Notes under the pieces: model-generated | The model's database searches: none | What the model was told of the DNA's origin: nothing | The model's input: the letters and a program-made list of their open reading frames with translations, nothing else | Part shown: piece after piece, positions 7,301 through 9,473 of the stretch | Position numbering within the stretch: position 1 is the stretch's first letter | How the letters are laid out: the number at the start of each line of letters is the position of its first letter | DNA from: Anaerolineae bacterium | Lineage (GTDB): Bacteria > Chloroflexota > Anaerolineae > 4572-78 > J111 | Length of the DNA: 9,473 nucleotides | Direction: 5' to 3' | Assembly: GCA_020433835.1 (NCBI GenBank) | Contig: JAGRBY010000253.1 | Location: 1 to 9,473, forward strand | Translations under genes and position numbers: made by a program

Positions 7301-7307
7301 TTCCTCT
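7301..7307 (-). promoter_or_regulatory. Ribosome binding site choosing the start of the small gene
   Basis: The minus strand reads AGAGGAAACT directly before ATG (7297-7295). It decides in favour of the 81-residue form rather than the 116-residue reading from 7402. Confidence 0.65.
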
Positions 7308-7422
7308 TTAAAATATGATCTTGCACACTCCTGTTGGGGAGATAATGCAGATATTTCTCTGTAAAAATTGGTTATGAGTTGTTTCGACAAAAATGCACTC
7401 AATCTTTAGGCTGGTTTTGAAT

Positions 7423-7437
7423 TTGAGCGTTGCTCAA
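7423..7437. promoter_or_regulatory. Short inverted repeat between divergent genes
   Basis: TTGAGC GTT GCTCAA is a perfect 6-bp dyad in the 237-bp gap between the small minus-strand gene and the ABA4-like gene. Its position upstream of both suggests a possible operator, but dyads of this length also arise by chance. No clear sigma-70 promoter was found in this gap on either strand. Confidence 0.3.
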
Positions 7438-7519
7438 GTTAAATCTGAAAATTATGGTTACTCAACAACCGACGAGACATATTAAACCCTCGGCATCACC
7501 ACGGCAGTCTCATCTACTC

Positions 7520-7526
7520 AGGAAGG
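7520..7526 (+). promoter_or_regulatory. Ribosome binding site choosing the start of the ABA4-like gene
   Basis: AGGAAGG lies eight bases before the ATG at 7535 and supports that start over an in-frame TTG at 7430, whose extension is a polar stretch not expected in the family. Confidence 0.6.
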
Positions 7527-7534
7527 TTAATCTC

Positions 7535-7993
7535 ATGAATCGTTTCTTTACCTATCTCAATCTTTTTCCCATGCCGCTCTGGCTGGCGATGATGTTTGCC
7601 CCACACCATCCGCTCACGGAACGGCTGGGCCGATCAAGTACCGTTTTTGGCCTGGGGGCGCTGCACTACATCATCGCCATACTCATCGCCCTTAAGCAGG
7701 GATCACAAGAACGCCGGCAGGCCGGGCAGACCGAACCCCTTGATCTCACCTCGCTCAACGGTATCCGCAATCTGTTGAGCACGCGCTCCGGCACGCTAGC
7801 CGCCTGGGCACATATGCTGGCGCTCGATCTGTTTACCGGCGGCTGGATTTACCGCCAGTCGCGCCGGATCGAGGCCCCGGCCTGGGTTCGCATCGGCTCA
7901 CTGTTGTTTACCCTTATGATGGGGCCATTCGGACTGCTATTATTTTTGCTGTGGAGAATGTGGGGAAGCAAAGCGGAGGACGCATTAGAGTAA
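7535..7993 (+). CDS. ABA4-like (DUF4281-type) four-helix membrane protein
   Basis: A 152-residue integral membrane protein. Hydrophobic segments lie at about 5-23 (FTYLNLFPMPLWLAMMF), 37-54 (FGLGALHYIIAILIAL), 88-106 (AAWAHMLALDLFTGGWIY) and 117-143 (RIGSLLFTLMMGPFGLLLFL). The signature LALDLFTGGWIYRQSR followed by a GPFGLLLFLL helix matches, from memory, the ABA4 family. The plant member is needed for neoxanthin synthesis; bacterial members are mostly uncharacterised and are not shown to act on carotenoids. Length is typical. The 54-residue cytoplasmic loop between helices 2 and 3 is hydrophilic. No carotenoid gene is in the window, so the substrate is unknown. It is GC-rich, unlike the pair before it, and converges with the small gene at 8011 with only 17 bp between stops. 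Confidence 0.75.
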   Translation: MNRFFTYLNLFPMPLWLAMMFAPHHPLTERLGRSSTVFGLGALHYIIAILIALKQGSQERRQAGQTEPLDLTSLNGIRNLLSTRSGTLAAWAHMLALDLFTGGWIYRQSRRIEAPAWVRIGSLLFTLMMGPFGLLLFLLWRMWGSKAEDALE

Positions 7994-8010
7994 GAAGATA
8001 CCCAAACGCG

Positions 8011-8319
8011 CTAAGCTACCTGCTCGCATACCGATCTTAAATGCTGTTTCGTTGTGCTCTCTTCATCTATAGAGGAGGATGAAACAGCCTCGACTATCCA
8101 GGCCTCAAATGTGTAACCGTGCCAATTGGTGGGCAGAGTAATTTTGTGGTACCCACCCTTCTTATCTTCAATCGTACTCTCGCAAATGATGACCGGCTCG
8201 CCGTAAAGCGGTTCGACACGATTGATAGCCGTTAGGGCATCCGTCGCCTCGACCAGATGGCAGGCTACAAAGCATCCCTGCTGTCTTACTTCTATATAAT
8301 AGAGTGTCGAGGAATTCAT
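8011..8319 (-). CDS. Small conserved-looking protein of unknown function
   Basis: A 102-residue cytoplasmic protein starting at the ATG ending at 8319, where CAGGG lies eight bases upstream. Longer readings to 8415 or 8379 lack a ribosome binding site. The order is a beta-strand TLYYIEVRQQG, a helix-rich middle DALTAINRVEPLYGEPVIIC, a short charged segment STIEDKKGGYHKI, then TNWHGYTFEAWIVE and a polar tail. I have the impression of similar short proteins (VEPLYGEP ... NWHGY) in Chloroflexota and cyanobacteria, without known function. The open frame shows sensible codon use and strands of mixed composition, so it is likely real. It converges with the ABA4-like gene. Confidence 0.6.
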   Translation of the reverse strand: MNSSTLYYIEVRQQGCFVACHLVEATDALTAINRVEPLYGEPVIICESTIEDKKGGYHKITLPTNWHGYTFEAWIVEAVSSSSIDEESTTKQHLRSVCEQVA

Positions 8320-8379
8320 TTTCGCAACCCTGCCTTCCGGTGCTCGCTGATGCAATAAAAGTCTATTGCCATCCGTCAT

Positions 8380-8385
8380 AGTATA
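8380..8385 (-). promoter_or_regulatory. Possible -10 element of the small minus-strand gene
   Basis: The minus strand carries TATACT, five of six matches to the -10 consensus, about 60 bases before the start at 8319. No good -35 hexamer is found 16-18 bp upstream. If used, it would place transcription start just downstream of the longer 8415 reading and favour the 102-residue protein. Confidence 0.3.
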
Positions 8386-8440
8386 AAAGAAAAACACGCC
8401 AGACACACCCGACATTTGAGGGGTTTGCTAACTGGACAAA

Positions 8441-8457
8441 AGGCAAGTATTTTGCCT
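8441..8457. repeat. Short inverted repeat (hairpin)
   Basis: AGGCAA and TTGCCT (8441-8446, 8452-8457) pair around a five-base loop. It has no T-run and is not a terminator; it could be an operator half-site pair or chance. Confidence 0.4.
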
Positions 8458-8473
8458 GGTGAGGTGGATAGTT

Positions 8474-8507
8474 GGATGGATGGATGGATGGATGGTTAGT
8501 TAGTTAG
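8474..8507 (+). repeat. Two abutting tetranucleotide arrays, (GGAT)5 and (TTAG)3
   Basis: Five perfect GGAT units (8474-8493), then GG, then three perfect TTAG units (8496-8507), then TTGGATG. The repeats are non-coding and lie upstream of a promoter-like pair. Such arrays are prone to slippage, so the unit count may vary between cells or strains. Confidence 0.9.
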
Positions 8508-8536
8508 TTGGATGTGGGGATAGAAATCCTTATAAT
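8508..8536 (+). promoter_or_regulatory. Promoter-like pair directly after the tetranucleotide arrays
   Basis: A perfect -10 consensus TATAAT (8531-8536) is preceded at 17 bp by TTGGAT (8508-8513), which shares only the leading TTG with the -35 consensus and is formed by the end of the repeat tract. A transcript from here would run through the nested inverted repeat and into the NmrA-like gene at 8835. Confidence 0.3.
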
Positions 8537-8680
8537 TCTGCCATTCTCTCAGTTAATCGCCCTTATCGCCAAGAAAAGACTACAACCAGCAGAGATTAGG
8601 CTAAGATTTCCGGGCTGAAAAATTATATACTTCCCTTATAGAGAACATCGGGTAGCTCTGCACACAATCGTGGTAGCGTT

Positions 8681-8775
8681 AGAAGCCAGGTTTTTCTTGA
8701 ACATGAAACCCGCAAAGGCTTATAGTGGGCCTAAATTGGGCAACAGCTTACAATTTAGGCAAAAACCTGGCTTCT
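8681..8775. repeat. 95-bp nested inverted repeat (MITE- or REP-like element)
   Basis: Perfect 15-bp outer arms AGAAGCCAGGTTTTT (8681-8695) and AAAAACCTGGCTTCT (8761-8775) enclose a perfect 10-bp inner pair GCCTAAATTG (8729-8738) and CAATTTAGGC (8751-8760) with a 12-base loop. The right-hand arms abut; the left-hand arms are 33 bases apart. There is no ORF inside and no convincing target-site duplication, only TT on both sides. The arms recall the AAACC-GGTTTCT-type palindromic repeats common between cyanobacterial genes. It may be a dispersed element or a structured leader of the NmrA-like gene. Confidence 0.8.
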
Positions 8776-8834
8776 TTACCTCTCTCCATGGTTTAATGTT
8801 GCGCTACCGAACATCGCAACAGAAAGGGAATATT

Positions 8835-9473
8835 ATGAAAATTGTAGTCACAGGTTCATTAGGAAACATCAGCAAACCGCTGACAGAGGAGTTAGGACAA
8901 AAAGGACATTCGGTTACAGTTATCAGCAGTAAAGCCGAAAGACAATCAGCGATTGAATCATTAGGTGCAAAAGCTGCCATCGGTACAATGGAAGATGTTG
9001 ATTTTCTATCAACAACGTTCAAAGGGGTAGATATAGTTTATGTAATGGAAACGCTTGGCCCAGACAGTTTCTTTGATCAAAATCTTGACATTGTAGCGGC
9101 TATTAGCAAGATTGGTAATAATTACAAACAAGCCATTCAACAGTCGGGTGTAAAACGGGTGGTACATCTTAGCAGCATTGGCGCTCACATGGACAAAGGA
9201 AACGGCATTCTTGTTTTTCATTACAACGTAGAAAACATTTTGAAACAACTGCCGGACGATGTGTCTATTAAATTTATGCGTCCTGTTGGTTTTTACTACA
9301 ATATGTTTGGGTTTATACCCACTATAAAAAATCAAAGCGCAATTGTACAAAATTATGGTGGCGATGAAAAAGAACCCTGGGTTTCGCCATTAGATATTGC
9401 GGCTGTTATTGCCGAAGAAATTGAAAAACCTTTTGAGGGCAGAACAGTTCGTTACATTGCCAGCGATGAAGTT
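8835..9473 (+). CDS. NmrA-like NAD(P)-binding protein (3' end outside window)
   Basis: 213 residues are visible and the frame is open to the window end; family members are usually somewhat under 300. The N-terminus MKIVVTGSLGNISKPLTEEL is a Rossmann beta-alpha unit with the TGxxG dinucleotide-binding turn (6-10). Strand 2 is HSVTVISS (25-32), followed by KGVDIVYVME (63-72), the VKRVVHLSSIGAH strand (106-118), and HYNVENIL in the place of the YxxxK catalytic pair. Asn131 and the later non-lysine positions show an atypical SDR, as in NmrA/HSCARG or NAD(P)H-binding quinone-reductase-like proteins. It could be a redox sensor or an oxidoreductase; the substrate is unknown. AAAGGGAA (8823-8830) precedes the ATG. 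Codon use is AT-rich (AAA, GAA, ATT), unlike the regulator and ABA4-like genes, and the sequence recalls Bacteroidota proteins, suggesting transfer. Confidence 0.85.
   Translation, partial: MKIVVTGSLGNISKPLTEELGQKGHSVTVISSKAERQSAIESLGAKAAIGTMEDVDFLSTTFKGVDIVYVMETLGPDSFFDQNLDIVAAISKIGNNYKQAIQQSGVKRVVHLSSIGAHMDKGNGILVFHYNVENILKQLPDDVSIKFMRPVGFYYNMFGFIPTIKNQSAIVQNYGGDEKEPWVSPLDIAAVIAEEIEKPFEGRTVRYIASDEV

Larger units (their letters stand above)
8416..8834. other. Gene-free region upstream of the NmrA-like gene
   Basis: No ORF with coding character is seen in these 419 bases on either strand. The region holds the hairpin, the tetranucleotide arrays, the promoter-like pair and the nested inverted repeat listed separately. 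In addition GGTAGCG (8672-8678) and CGCTACC (8802-8808) are a 7-bp inverted pair bracketing the nested repeat. The stretch about 8537-8670 shows nothing I can interpret. Confidence 0.6.

Noticed and set aside
7298..7402. N-terminal extension of the small gene upstream of the FIST-like gene
   Set aside because: No ribosome binding site precedes the upstream ATG, whereas AGAGGAA directly precedes the ATG at 7297.
8474..8513. CRISPR array
   Set aside because: The repeat units are 4 bp without spacers and no cas gene is nearby; this is a microsatellite.
8681..8775. Intrinsic terminator
   Set aside because: The arms are far apart, the inner stem is not followed by a T-run, and the right arm is followed by mixed sequence; an element or structured leader fits better.
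8804..9350. Minus-strand open frames at the right end
   Set aside because: The plus strand here encodes a clear Rossmann-fold NmrA-like protein with its own ribosome binding site.

Overview
The window looks like a stretch of accessory chromosome from an environmental bacterium, most likely a Chloroflexota (Anaerolineae- or Caldilineae-like) genome. This is inferred from gene content: a very large SARP-type regulator (winged helix, BTAD, AAA ATPase and TPR tail), a cyclic-nucleotide-binding/PIG-L-like fusion, a DinB-like protein and an ABA4-like membrane protein. No rRNA, tRNA or other taxonomic marker is present, so the assignment is tentative. Base composition is mosaic. The regulator and the ABA4-like gene are GC-rich, while about 5800-7430 and 8800-9473 are visibly AT-rich, which suggests genes of different origin.

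Layout. (1) 3-623, plus: 3' part of a gene with a cyclic-nucleotide-binding domain and a tail resembling the C-terminus of PIG-L/LmbE deacetylases. It appears frameshifted near its end by a 4-bp tandem duplication. (2) 677-4432, minus: a 1251-residue transcriptional activator convergent with it. (3) 4705-5205 and 5313-5795, plus: an exported protein of unknown function and a DinB-superfamily protein. The first is divergent from the regulator across a 272-bp intergenic region, which makes it a candidate target. (4) 5951-5985: a strong bidirectional terminator closing the DinB gene from one side and a minus-strand pair from the other. (5) 6039-7297, minus: a tight two-gene unit, a small protein of unknown function followed by a 337-residue FIST-like protein, with stop and start codons overlapping by one base. 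(6) 7535-7993, plus: an ABA4-like four-helix membrane protein, convergent with (7) 8011-8319, minus: a small conserved-looking protein of unknown function. (8) 8416-8834: a gene-free stretch holding a hairpin, two abutting tetranucleotide arrays, a promoter-like pair and a 95-bp nested inverted repeat. (9) 8835 to the window end, plus: an NmrA-like NAD(P)-binding protein with an AT-rich, Bacteroidota-like character.

No single multi-gene system such as a defence island, CRISPR array, toxin-antitoxin pair or biosynthetic cluster can be assembled from what is visible. The least explained items are the small-protein/FIST-like pair, the exported histidine-rich protein opposite the large regulator, and the nested inverted repeat.
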